DNA from: Hyphomicrobiales bacterium
GTDB lineage: Bacteria > Pseudomonadota > Alphaproteobacteria > Rhizobiales > Rhizobiaceae
Assembly: GCA_900471485.1 (NCBI GenBank)
Contig: UCEU01000040.1
Coordinates: forward strand, 1-64,000
Length of the DNA stretch: 64,000 nucleotides
Reading direction: 5' to 3'
Shown here: positions 35,139 through 42,771 of the stretch, piece after piece
How the letters are laid out: every line of letters starts with the position of its first letter
Numbering within the stretch: the first letter of the stretch is position 1
The notes under the pieces: model-generated
Seen by the model: only the letters and a program-made list of their open reading frames with translations
What the model was told of the DNA's origin: nothing
Databases searched by the model: none
Program-made: the position numbers and the translations under genes

Positions 35139-35696
35139 TCAGTCCTTTTTCCAGTCCTTCAGCACTGCGAAAGCGGACGGCTTTTTATCGTTCTCTCCGG
35201 TGTCTTCTATATGACTGCCGAACTCCACGCCCGGCTTGCGCGGGTACGGATCGATCGCCATCGCAGCGAACTCGGCGACCACTTCGCCGACATCGATCGT
35301 GTCGCCGACGAAGCTTTCCGGCATGTCGGGACCATCGGGATCGAGCACCATTTCGCCGGTGTCGTTGGCGGGCCTGCGGGCGGCGAGCTTGGAATTTTCC
35401 GGCACGAATATCTGCTCGAAGGTCTCGTCGATATCGGAGTGAACCGGATCGAGCGTCACGACGCACGCCTGGACGATCTTCGCTTTCACCCTGCCCTTGA
35501 CGCGGATGCCATCGCGCTTCCAGCGAGCGATCTGGAGATCGGCACGGAGATCATCGACCGCCAGGATATCCCAGCTACCGGCAAGCGCCTTCAGTTCGCG
35601 CTCGTCGGCCTCGACATGTACCTCCACCGCATTGGCTGAGATGTTGCCGACCTTGACCAGATAGGAGAAAGGCACTTCTTCGCGTGCGGCCTTCAT
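35139..35696 (-). CDS. DUF177/YceD family protein
   Basis: A 185-residue protein of the DUF177 (YceD) family; in other bacteria its members are needed for 23S rRNA accumulation. It begins MKAAREEVPFSYLVKVGN at ATG 35696 (AAGGAGAG just ahead). A cysteine-poor form of the domain is seen, with RVKGRVKAKIVQACVVTLDPV and the acidic tail ESFVGDTIDVGEVVAEF. It is 11 bases after the cytochrome bc1 chaperone gene and 103 bases before plsX. Confidence 0.85.
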   Translation of the reverse strand: MKAAREEVPFSYLVKVGNISANAVEVHVEADERELKALAGSWDILAVDDLRADLQIARWKRDGIRVKGRVKAKIVQACVVTLDPVHSDIDETFEQIFVPENSKLAARRPANDTGEMVLDPDGPDMPESFVGDTIDVGEVVAEFAAMAIDPYPRKPGVEFGSHIEDTGENDKKPSAFAVLKDWKKD

Positions 35697-35707
35697 CGTT
35701 CTCTCCT

Positions 35708-36241
35708 TTACGCGACGGCCGGAAGGGTCGCGGATCCTGTCGCGATCAACTCTTCCGGTTGGGACAATAGATGGGCCTCGGCCTGGAACATCCAATCGGC
35801 GAGGCCGTGCATATCGACGGCCTCGGCCGACTTGGGGTGTATATTGCGTGCCAGCGCGACTGCCAAGGCCTCGTGGTCGCTATCATCCATCGCCTTGGCG
35901 TAGGATTCGAGCCGGCCATAGAACATGCCGGCCAGCTTCTTCATGCGTTTCGGCACGGTGTTGTCACCAATCCCCAGTTCGCGGATCGAATAGTCGACAT
36001 CCTCGAAGAATGCATCGACGATCTCCTGGGCGATTTCCTGACCGCTGGTCTCTGACGACCGTGTGCGACGGAAGAACAGGATCATCACCGCCGACAGCAT
36101 CTCGAAGCGGCCCATGACCGTATCCGGTACATTCAGCCGCTCGTAGAGTTCCGGCATGCGCGCGGCCGCCGTCAACGTCGCGTACTGCCGCTCGACGATT
36201 GCCTGATTGTTGTTTTTCTTGCCAAAGAGCCCGAAGATCAT
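35708..36241 (-). CDS. Ubiquinol-cytochrome c chaperone family protein (CBP3-like)
   Basis: A 177-residue protein of the CBP3/ubiquinol-cytochrome c chaperone family, which in mitochondria helps cytochrome b assemble into the bc1 complex. Characteristic are the helical blocks VMGRFEMLSAVMILFFRR, EDVDYSIRELGIGD and KKLAGMFYGRLESYAKA. The preferred start is ATG 36241 (MIFGLFGKKNNN); the frame is open further 5'. No membrane segment. It precedes the DUF177 gene by 11 bases and diverges from bamE. Confidence 0.8.
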   Translation of the reverse strand: MIFGLFGKKNNNQAIVERQYATLTAAARMPELYERLNVPDTVMGRFEMLSAVMILFFRRTRSSETSGQEIAQEIVDAFFEDVDYSIRELGIGDNTVPKRMKKLAGMFYGRLESYAKAMDDSDHEALAVALARNIHPKSAEAVDMHGLADWMFQAEAHLLSQPEELIATGSATLPAVA

Positions 36242-36480
36242 TGTTTTTTCCGGAAAGGACCCATTCTTCACGCCAAGCGGCGTGCGGCCTTGTTGCATGA
36301 TTTCGAAAGCTGGTTTACCGAAGCAGGCGCGAATTGCAATGCCGAAGGTGGCCGCTTTCGGGACAGTGTCTTTATCGGTGCTTACAGGGCCGAATGGGAG
36401 TTTCGACCCCGGAATGGCCACAAAGGTTTTGCATCAGCGATCTGGGGCCGATGGCTGCTATTGATAGTTTAAGGGAGTAG

Positions 36481-37011
36481 ATGTCGTTGAAGAAACGGTA
36501 TTTCAAGTCTGACAAGAAATTCCTCAGCAGTGCCGCCATTGCCATCATGATTGCCTCCGCCGGACTTTCAGGTTGCCAAACAGGTACCGTTCTCAACGGC
36601 GGTTACGTCGCCGACGAGCAGTCTCTCAATCTCGTTCCCGAAGGGTCCAGCCGCGAACAGGTTCTGCTGTCGCTGGGCACGCCATCGACGACAGCGACCT
36701 TCGACGGCGAAGTGTTCTATTACATTTCACAGCGGCGCGAACGCGCCGTCGCGTTCCAGAAGCTCAAGGTCGTCGACCAGAGCATCCTGGCGATCTATTT
36801 CGACAAGGACGGCGTCGTCACGCGTCGTGCCAACTACACGCTCCAGGACGGCAAGGTGTTCGACACGATCACCCGCGTCACGCCGACTGGCGGCAAGGAC
36901 CTCACCTTCCTGCAGCAGCTGCTCTCGGGCGGCAGCGCGGCCAACATGGCCAAGGGTCTGTTCGGCGCCGGCAACCAGGCATCGCCGCAGAACCCGGGCA
37001 GCCTGCGCTAA
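36481..37011 (+). CDS. bamE: Outer-membrane assembly factor BamE/SmpA
   Basis: An outer-membrane lipoprotein of the BAM complex. The 176-residue protein has a basic start, a hydrophobic core and a lipobox ending at Cys32 (AGLSGCQTG). The SmpA/OmlA fold follows: LNLVPEGSSREQVLLSLGTPS, the FYYISQRRERAVAFQKLKV strand region and LAIYFDKDGVVTRRANY. The C-terminal Gly/Asn-rich tail beyond residue 135 is disordered. It converges on hppA and is ended by a strong terminator. Confidence 0.93.
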   Translation: MSLKKRYFKSDKKFLSSAAIAIMIASAGLSGCQTGTVLNGGYVADEQSLNLVPEGSSREQVLLSLGTPSTTATFDGEVFYYISQRRERAVAFQKLKVVDQSILAIYFDKDGVVTRRANYTLQDGKVFDTITRVTPTGGKDLTFLQQLLSGGSAANMAKGLFGAGNQASPQNPGSLR

Positions 37012-37033
37012 CAGGCTCCCTTCCCAGACAAAG

Positions 37034-37066
37034 AAACCCGCCGGATCGCTCCGGCGGGTTTTTCTT
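37034..37066. terminator. Bidirectional terminator between bamE and hppA
   Basis: A 12-base-pair stem (AAACCCGCCGGA with TCCGGCGGGTTT) with a 4-base loop, followed by TTCTTTG on one strand and preceded by an A-rich AAAG on the other. It serves both converging genes. Confidence 0.92.
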
Positions 37067-37083
37067 TGTCCGATGCTGCCTTC

Positions 37084-39219
37084 TCAGGCGAGAATGGCAA
37101 GCAGCAGAAGCGCCACGATGTTGGTGATCTTGATCGCCGGATTGACGGCAGGGCCGGCAGTATCCTTGTAGGGATCGCCGACCGTGTCGCCCGTGACGGA
37201 AGCCTTGTGTGCATCCGAGCCCTTGAGGTGGCGAACGCCATCCTTGTCGACGAAACCGTCTTCGAAGGATTTCTTGGCGTTGTCCCAGGCGCCGCCGCCC
37301 GAGGTCATCGAGATCGCCACGAACAGGCCGTTGATGATCACGCCCAAGAGCGATGCGCCGAGGGCGGCGAAGGCCGAAGCCTTCGAACCCGAGATCGCCA
37401 GCACGCCGAAGTAGACCACGACAGGCGCCAGCACCGGCAGCAGCGACGGAATGATCATCTCGCGGATGGCCGCCTTGGTCAGCAGGTCCACGGCCTTGCC
37501 GTAGTCCGGCCGCTCGGTTCCCTGCATGATGCCGGGTTTCGCCTTGAACTGCCGGCGAACCTCCTCGACGATCGCGCCGGCGGCACGGCCGACGGCGGTC
37601 ATCGCGATACCCCCGAAGAGATAGGGGATGAGGCCGCCGAAGATCAGGCCGGCGACGACATAGGGATTGGAGAGATCGAAGGAGATTTCGCCGATGCCCG
37701 CGAAGTAGGGATACTTGTCGCCATTCGACGCGAAATACTTCAGGTCGTAGGAATAGGCGGCAAAGAGCACCAGCGCGCCGAGACCGGCCGAGCCGATCGC
37801 ATAGCCCTTGGTTACGGCCTTCGTGGTGTTGCCGACCGCGTCGAGCGCGTCGGTAGATTTGCGAACCTCCGGCGGCAGGTGCGACATCTCGGCGATGCCA
37901 CCGGCGTTGTCGGTGACCGGTCCGAAGGCATCGAGCGCCACAATCATGCCGGCAATGCCAAGCATTGCGGTGACGGCGATGCCGGTACCGAAGAGGCCGC
38001 CAAGCTGGTAGGTGGCAAGGATGCCGCCGACGATGACGATTGCCGGCAGCGCCGTCGATTCCAGCGAAACCGCGAGGCCCTGGATGACATTGGTGCCGTG
38101 ACCGGTCACCGACGCCTGGGCGATCGAATTGACCGGGCGCTTGTTGGTACCGGTGTAGTACTCGGTGATCACCACGATCAGCGCCGTGACGAGAAGACCG
38201 ATCAGGCCGCAGAAGAACAGGTTCGTACCCGAGATCTCCATGCCCCCGATCGTACCGACCGAACCCCAGCCGATCGTGAGCGACGTCGCGACACCGAGAC
38301 CGACGATCGAAAGAAGGCCTGTCACGATAAGGCCCTTGTAAAGCGCCCCCATGATCGAGCCGTTGGAACCGAGCTTGACGAAGAAGGTCCCGACGATCGA
38401 GGTGATGATGCAGGCGCCGCAGATGGCCAGCGGATAGATCATCGCCGATTGCAGCATGGGCGCGCCGGCGAAGAAAATGGAGGCGAGCACCATCGTCGCA
38501 ACGACGGATACCGCGTAGGTCTCGAACAGGTCGGCAGCCATGCCGGCGCAATCGCCGACATTGTCGCCGACGTTATCGGCGATCGTGGCGGGGTTGCGCG
38601 GATCGTCCTCGGGAATGCCCGCCTCGACCTTGCCGACGAGATCGCCGCCGACATCGGCGCCCTTGGTGAAGATGCCGCCGCCGAGACGCGCGAAGATCGA
38701 GATCAGCGACGCGCCGAAGCCGAGCGCGACCAGCGAATCCACCACTTCACGCGAGCCTGCCTCATGGCCGAGCACCGCCGTCAGGATATAATAGTAGATC
38801 GAGACGCCAAGCAGCGCGAGACCGGCGACCAGCATGCCGGTGATGGCGCCCGACTTGAACGCGATCTCCAGGCCTGCAGAGAGGCTGTTGGATGCGGCCT
38901 GTGCCGTGCGGACGTTGGCGCGCACCGAGACATGCATGCCGATAAAGCCGGCGGCACCGGACAGGACGGCACCAATCAGAAAACCGATTGCAGCAGTGCT
39001 GGAGAGCAGCAGCCAGGCTGCAATGAAAACAACGATGCCGACGAGGGCAATGGTCTTGTACTGGCGCGTCAGATAGGCCTGCGCGCCTTCGCGGATATAG
39101 CCCGCGATCTCCTGCATGCGGCTATTGCCCTGATCGGCGGCCAGCACCGAACGGGTTGCCCAGATGGCGTAAACCACCGAGAGCAGACCGCATGCTATTA
39201 CGCATAAAAGAATGGTCAT
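37084..39219 (-). CDS. hppA: K+-independent proton-pumping pyrophosphatase
   Basis: A membrane pyrophosphatase that couples PPi hydrolysis to proton export. The 711-residue protein has about 16 membrane helices. Catalytic loops include DNVGDNVGDCAGMAADLFE and two further Asp-rich signatures. The K+ site reads GNTTKAVTKGYA: lysine where K+-dependent enzymes have alanine, the known marker of K+-independent pumps. ATG 39219 is preceded by GGAGGAAAGAG. The frame is open to 39294, but that leader is not needed. It is convergent with bamE and divergent-adjacent to nusB in the same direction (215-base gap). Confidence 0.95.
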   Translation of the reverse strand: MTILLCVIACGLLSVVYAIWATRSVLAADQGNSRMQEIAGYIREGAQAYLTRQYKTIALVGIVVFIAAWLLLSSTAAIGFLIGAVLSGAAGFIGMHVSVRANVRTAQAASNSLSAGLEIAFKSGAITGMLVAGLALLGVSIYYYILTAVLGHEAGSREVVDSLVALGFGASLISIFARLGGGIFTKGADVGGDLVGKVEAGIPEDDPRNPATIADNVGDNVGDCAGMAADLFETYAVSVVATMVLASIFFAGAPMLQSAMIYPLAICGACIITSIVGTFFVKLGSNGSIMGALYKGLIVTGLLSIVGLGVATSLTIGWGSVGTIGGMEISGTNLFFCGLIGLLVTALIVVITEYYTGTNKRPVNSIAQASVTGHGTNVIQGLAVSLESTALPAIVIVGGILATYQLGGLFGTGIAVTAMLGIAGMIVALDAFGPVTDNAGGIAEMSHLPPEVRKSTDALDAVGNTTKAVTKGYAIGSAGLGALVLFAAYSYDLKYFASNGDKYPYFAGIGEISFDLSNPYVVAGLIFGGLIPYLFGGIAMTAVGRAAGAIVEEVRRQFKAKPGIMQGTERPDYGKAVDLLTKAAIREMIIPSLLPVLAPVVVYFGVLAISGSKASAFAALGASLLGVIINGLFVAISMTSGGGAWDNAKKSFEDGFVDKDGVRHLKGSDAHKASVTGDTVGDPYKDTAGPAVNPAIKITNIVALLLLAILA

Positions 39220-39434
39220 TTCGCTCTTTCCTCCAAAAGAGCCGGAGCTCACTCCCTCTCCGGCTGCGAACACGCCGACTCGATTTCCTCCCACAGAAAT
39301 GCTGCAACGTCGGGTGGAGATTGCGTGGCGGAAAACGGCGCGTCAAGCCCGCAAGGGCTGAAAACCCTTACGGAGCAACGGGAAAGGAGAAGTGTGCTGC
39401 GATGGAGGCGCGGTCACACGACCGCAGGTAGAGC

Positions 39435-39917
39435 TTATTTTTTGGCTTCGCCGCGAACCTGTTTGGCGATGCGGTCGAGAACGGCGTTCACCAGCTTCGG
39501 CTCGTCGTCGCTGAAGAAAGCCTGGGCGATCTCGACATACTCCGTGACGATCACGGCAACCGGGACATCCTTGCGGTCGAGCAATTCGAAAACGCCGGCG
39601 CGAAGGATTGCACGTACGGTGCTGTCGAGGCGCGAAAGCGCCCAGTCATCCTGCAGCGCGGAGGCAATCAGAGGGTCGAGACGGCGCTGTTCGCGCACGA
39701 CGCCCGACACGATGGAGCGAAACCAGGAGGGATCGGCCTTGAGATAGGTCTCGCCGTCGATTTCCTGGCCGAGACGATGCGCCTCGTATTCGGCAACGAT
39801 TTCGAGGACGCCGGTACCACCGATGTCCATCTGGTAGAGCGCCTGAACGGCAGCAAGGCGCGCAGCACCTCGCTGGTTCGCAGCCTTGACCGGACGCTCT
39901 GCGTTTTCGTTGCTCAT
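39435..39917 (-). CDS. nusB: Transcription antitermination factor NusB
   Basis: With NusA, NusE and NusG it stops Rho-dependent termination in rRNA operons. The all-helical, 160-residue protein has the NusB/RsmB fold: GAARLAAVQALYQMDI, DPLIASALQDDWALSRLD, TVRAILRAGVFELLDRKDVP and INEYVEIAQAFF-like helix VIVTEYVEIAQAFFSDDEP, ending KLVNAVLDRIAKQVR. It begins 3 bases after ribH on the same strand, the usual alphaproteobacterial ribH-nusB pair. Confidence 0.94.
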   Translation of the reverse strand: MSNENAERPVKAANQRGAARLAAVQALYQMDIGGTGVLEIVAEYEAHRLGQEIDGETYLKADPSWFRSIVSGVVREQRRLDPLIASALQDDWALSRLDSTVRAILRAGVFELLDRKDVPVAVIVTEYVEIAQAFFSDDEPKLVNAVLDRIAKQVRGEAKK

Positions 39918-39920
39918 TCT

Positions 39921-40376
39921 TTACGCACCCAGCTTCTTCTTCAGCTCAATCATGGTGAGCGCCGCACGGGCGGCAAAGCCGCCCTTGTCCTTGTCCGAAC
40001 GGCGAACGCGCGACCAGGCCTGCTCGTCGTTTTCGACCGTCAGAATACCATTGCCGATGGCCAGCGATTCACTGACGGAAAGATCCATCAGGGCGCGCGA
40101 GGATTCGTTCGAGACGATATCGAAATGATAGGTTTCGCCGCGAATGACCATGCCGAGCGCGACAAAGCCATCGTAGTTCGTTCCCTCATTATCCGCTCCA
40201 TCGAGCGCCATGGCAATCGCTGCCGGAATTTCGAGCGCACCGGGAACGGTGACGACGTCATAGGTCGCGCCAGCCTCTTTCAGGGCAAATGTCGCCCCTT
40301 CCAGAAGGGCATCAGCCATGTCGTCATAGAAGCGAGCTTCGACGATCAAAATATGGGGAGCGGTTTCACGCGCCAT
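39921..40376 (-). CDS. ribH: 6,7-dimethyl-8-ribityllumazine synthase
   Basis: Condenses 5-amino-6-ribitylaminouracil with 3,4-dihydroxybutanone phosphate in riboflavin synthesis; forms an oligomeric shell. The 151-residue protein has HILIVEARFYDDMADALLEG, TVPGALEIPAAIAMAL, VALGMVIRGETYHFD with the catalytic His, and NGILTVENDEQAW. Its linkage to nusB marks it as the RibH1-type copy rather than the solitary second isozyme of many Rhizobiales. Ribosome-binding site GAAGGTGA precedes the ATG. No FMN riboswitch is evident upstream. Confidence 0.93.
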   Translation of the reverse strand: MARETAPHILIVEARFYDDMADALLEGATFALKEAGATYDVVTVPGALEIPAAIAMALDGADNEGTNYDGFVALGMVIRGETYHFDIVSNESSRALMDLSVSESLAIGNGILTVENDEQAWSRVRRSDKDKGGFAARAALTMIELKKKLGA

Positions 40377-40707
40377 GCTTCACCTTCATTTTAGAGGACT
40401 TGCCGTTCGGCAGGTCGCGGTCAAAACATGCCTTCGCCTGAATGGCAAGCAAATTCCGATCATAGCTCGGATGCAAATTCGGAAATGCCAGCAAAGGCAT
40501 AGCCGACAAACGTCCAACGGCATGACAACCATCAATTTTCGCCGCTTGGAAAATGGCAAACTGAAGGCAGCGAAGCTAACCAATTTGTAATTCCGATTCA
40601 GAGGCTTAGGCATTGAAATACGGGTAATTCCGCGCCAGCTTTATCAGGCAACCAGACGATCCCCTGCACGACAGCCGACCGTCAAAGCAGATGGAAAGGA
40701 TACTATC
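40377..40707. other. Intergenic region between ribH and an exported protein gene
   Basis: A 331-base divergent spacer. Short frames exist but none has a ribosome-binding site with coherent protein. I searched the ribH side for the conserved blocks of an FMN riboswitch and did not see them. On the plus-strand side GAAAGGA precedes the ATG at 40708. Confidence 0.5.
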
Positions 40708-41052
40708 ATGAATCGTGTTGCCGCTATCGCTTCCGCCGTCGCCTCGCTCGCCCTAGCCGATGCGGGCCATGCGGAAAGCTTCGCCATGAACAGTCCGGCG
40801 GGCATCGAAAACACGCTCCGGACCTTCAACGGCACCAACTTCGACGTCAAGCACATCTCCGGTGATACCGATGGCATCGCAAGCGGCAGTCTTTCCGAGG
40901 AGCGTGGGCCTCGCGACGTCCATATGATCCGGGCCGCGATCGCCTCGAATGCCAGGCTCGCGCACCGTCTGAGCGAACAGGGTGTTCGCGTGCAGAACGT
41001 CATCAATGCAGACCAGGCGGCCGATGGCAGCATCGTCTTCTATTATCGTTGA
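40708..41052 (+). CDS. Small exported protein of unknown function (114 aa)
   Basis: A 114-residue protein with a signal peptide (basic start, core AAIASAVASLALADAGHAES, cleavage near residue 22). The mature part lacks cysteines and has no family I recognise; it contains GIASGSLSEERGPRD and ends GSIVFYYR. ATG 40708 with GAAAGGA ahead. It is the first of three plus-strand genes inserted between ribE and ribH, followed by a hairpin at 41059. Confidence 0.65.
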   Translation: MNRVAAIASAVASLALADAGHAESFAMNSPAGIENTLRTFNGTNFDVKHISGDTDGIASGSLSEERGPRDVHMIRAAIASNARLAHRLSEQGVRVQNVINADQAADGSIVFYYR

Positions 41053-41058
41053 TCTAGA

Positions 41059-41083
41059 AGGGCGGCGGACTGCCTGCCGCCCT
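41059..41083 (+). terminator. Hairpin after the small exported protein gene
   Basis: AGGGCGGC pairs with GCCGCCCT around a 9-base loop just after the stop codon. No T-tract follows, so its strength is uncertain. Confidence 0.5.
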
Positions 41084-41154
41084 CATATGCCCTTTCGAGG
41101 GTTGTATTCTCTCATGGAATGATGCCTCCTCGCCGTCATCAGGAGGAGCAAATC

Positions 41155-41658
41155 ATGTCCGCAGTTCCCAAGCCGGTTATCAACATCGGCGAACTCGCTC
41201 TCGAACACTGGACCCAAGGCGCGCTTTACGAGAGCCGGGATACGTCCTTCGGCGCCATGCTCGGCCTCGCCGGTCTCGGCATCAGCTACAATGAGGTGCC
41301 GCCGGGCAAATCAGGCTGTCCCTTCCACAATCATCACGTCGAGGACGAGCTGTTCTTCGTTCTGGAGGGAGCTGGCGAGTATCGTTTCGGGGATCAGCGC
41401 TACCCTATCGGAAAAGGCGATACGCTTGGGGCGCCGGCAGGTGGCCCGGAGACGGCGCACCAGATCGTCAACACCGGCACGGCAACGCTGATCTATCTCG
41501 GCATCTCGACCAAGTCGAAAACAGAGATTGTCGAATATCCCGATTCCGGAAAATTCCTCGCCAAGACCAATCGCCCAGAAGAGGGCGGCAAGAGCTTCCG
41601 TTCCATGGGTCGGGCCGACGGCAATCTCGACTACTGGGATGGCGAGCCCGGTGCATGA
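41155..41658 (+). CDS. Cupin-domain protein
   Basis: A 167-residue protein with a single cupin barrel. Motif 1 is GCPFHNHHVEDELFFVLEG (metal-binding His, His and Glu), and motif 2 includes GDTLGAPAGGPETAHQIVN (the last metal His). This is the layout of small mononuclear cupins used as isomerases, dioxygenases or sensors; the substrate is unknown. ATG at 41155 follows the strong site AGGAGGAG. Its stop codon overlaps the start of the GNAT gene (ATGA), so they form an operon. Confidence 0.85.
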   Translation: MSAVPKPVINIGELALEHWTQGALYESRDTSFGAMLGLAGLGISYNEVPPGKSGCPFHNHHVEDELFFVLEGAGEYRFGDQRYPIGKGDTLGAPAGGPETAHQIVNTGTATLIYLGISTKSKTEIVEYPDSGKFLAKTNRPEEGGKSFRSMGRADGNLDYWDGEPGA

Positions 41659-42188
41659 CCTTCATCCCGACCATTGAGACGGAGCGTCTACGGCTGCGCG
41701 CGCATCATCTCGACGATTTCGACACTTACGCCGCGCTCTGGGCGAACGAGGAGGTCGTCCGCCACATCTCCGGCGTTCCCTCGACGCGCGAGCAAACCTG
41801 GGCGCGGCTGATGCGCGCCGGGGGCATGTGGCACCACATGGGCTTCGGCTTTCTCGCGATCGAGGAAAAATCGACCGGACGATTGATCGGCGAGGCCGGA
41901 TTTCATGAGGTCAGGCGCGACATGAACCCTTCGATCGAGGGCACGCTTGAGGTCGGCTGGCTGCTGTCACCTGAAGCACAGGGTCGCGGCTACGCGACGG
42001 AGGCGCTGCGGGCGCTCATCGGCTGGGCCGACGAAAACTTTCCGGGCAAGGCGATGACCTGCATCATCAGCCCTGAAAACGAGGCGTCGCTGCGGCTCGC
42101 GGGCAAGCTCGGCTTTGCCGAATTCGCCCGCACCGACTATCACGGAGAGGTTATTCTGCTTTCGCGCTCGGGAATTCCGCCAGCCTAG
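41655..42188 (+). CDS. GNAT acetyltransferase, RimJ/RimL type
   Basis: A 177-residue GNAT-fold enzyme of the Acetyltransf_3 group (RimJ-like). It starts TIETERLRLRAHHLDDFDTY, contains GRLIGEAGFHEVRRDM and the acetyl-CoA loop LSPEAQGRGYATEALRALI, and ends in a NEASLRLAGKLGFAEF helix. It overlaps the cupin gene by 4 bases and, at its end, the ribE gene on the opposite strand by 38 bases. The acceptor (amine or protein N-terminus) is not known. Confidence 0.85.
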   Translation: MTFIPTIETERLRLRAHHLDDFDTYAALWANEEVVRHISGVPSTREQTWARLMRAGGMWHHMGFGFLAIEEKSTGRLIGEAGFHEVRRDMNPSIEGTLEVGWLLSPEAQGRGYATEALRALIGWADENFPGKAMTCIISPENEASLRLAGKLGFAEFARTDYHGEVILLSRSGIPPA

Positions 42189-42771
42189 CGGCATAGCGGG
42201 CCATGGTATCGACTTCGAAATTCACGAAGTCGCCGGCCTTGCGTCCGCCCCAGGTCGTCACCTCGAGCGTATGGCGGATCAGGAGAACGTCGAAATCGGT
42301 TCCATCGACGGCGTTGACCGTAAGCGACGTGCCGTCGAGCGCGATCGAGCCCTTGGGAGCAACGAATTTCGCCAGATGCTCCGGCGCGCGAAGCCGATAG
42401 CGCGTCGCTTCGCCTTCCTCGGTGACCGACAGGATCTCGGCCTTGCCGTCGACATGGCCGGAAACGATGTGGCCGCCGAGCTCGTCGCCGATCTTCAGCG
42501 AGCGCTCGAGATTGATGCGGGTACCCTCGCCCCATGTGCCGATCGTCGTGAGGCGGAGCGCCTCTTCCCACGCCTCGACCTCGAACCAGCGGCCATTGCT
42601 TCCCTCGGCCGGCAGGCCGGTGACCGTCAGGCAAATACCGGAATGGGAGATCGACGCACCCATGTCGATGGTCGCGGGGTCATAGGCGGTGGCGACGCGA
42701 AGCTTGATGCCCTCTTTCATGGGAGAAACGGATTCGATCGTGCCAACGTCGGTGACAATTCCTGTGAACAT
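42151..42771 (-). CDS. ribE: Riboflavin synthase alpha chain
   Basis: Dismutates two lumazine molecules into riboflavin and the uracil substrate. The 206-residue protein has two homologous lumazine-binding barrels: MFTGIVTDVGTIESV starts the first and the second begins near residue 100, with GGHIVSGHVDGKAEILSV and the parallel DGTSLTVNAVDGTDFDV. The start is ATG 42771, overlapping the stop of ribD (TGATG), so ribD and ribE are coupled. Its end overlaps the GNAT gene on the other strand by 38 bases. Confidence 0.93.
   Translation of the reverse strand: MFTGIVTDVGTIESVSPMKEGIKLRVATAYDPATIDMGASISHSGICLTVTGLPAEGSNGRWFEVEAWEEALRLTTIGTWGEGTRINLERSLKIGDELGGHIVSGHVDGKAEILSVTEEGEATRYRLRAPEHLAKFVAPKGSIALDGTSLTVNAVDGTDFDVLLIRHTLEVTTWGGRKAGDFVNFEVDTMARYAARLAEFPSAKAE

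Noticed and set aside
36902..38551. Very long minus-strand frame overlapping hppA in another frame
   Set aside because: It is out of frame with hppA and full of Arg, His and Gly runs, the usual artefact of high-GC third codon positions; hppA itself has all family motifs.
37066..39207. 700-codon plus-strand frame opposite hppA
   Set aside because: Its product is Asp/Arg/Gly-rich with no hydrophobic organisation; the complementary pyrophosphatase explains the openness.
40377..40707. FMN riboswitch upstream of ribH
   Set aside because: The conserved blocks of the FMN element are not found in the 331-base gap.
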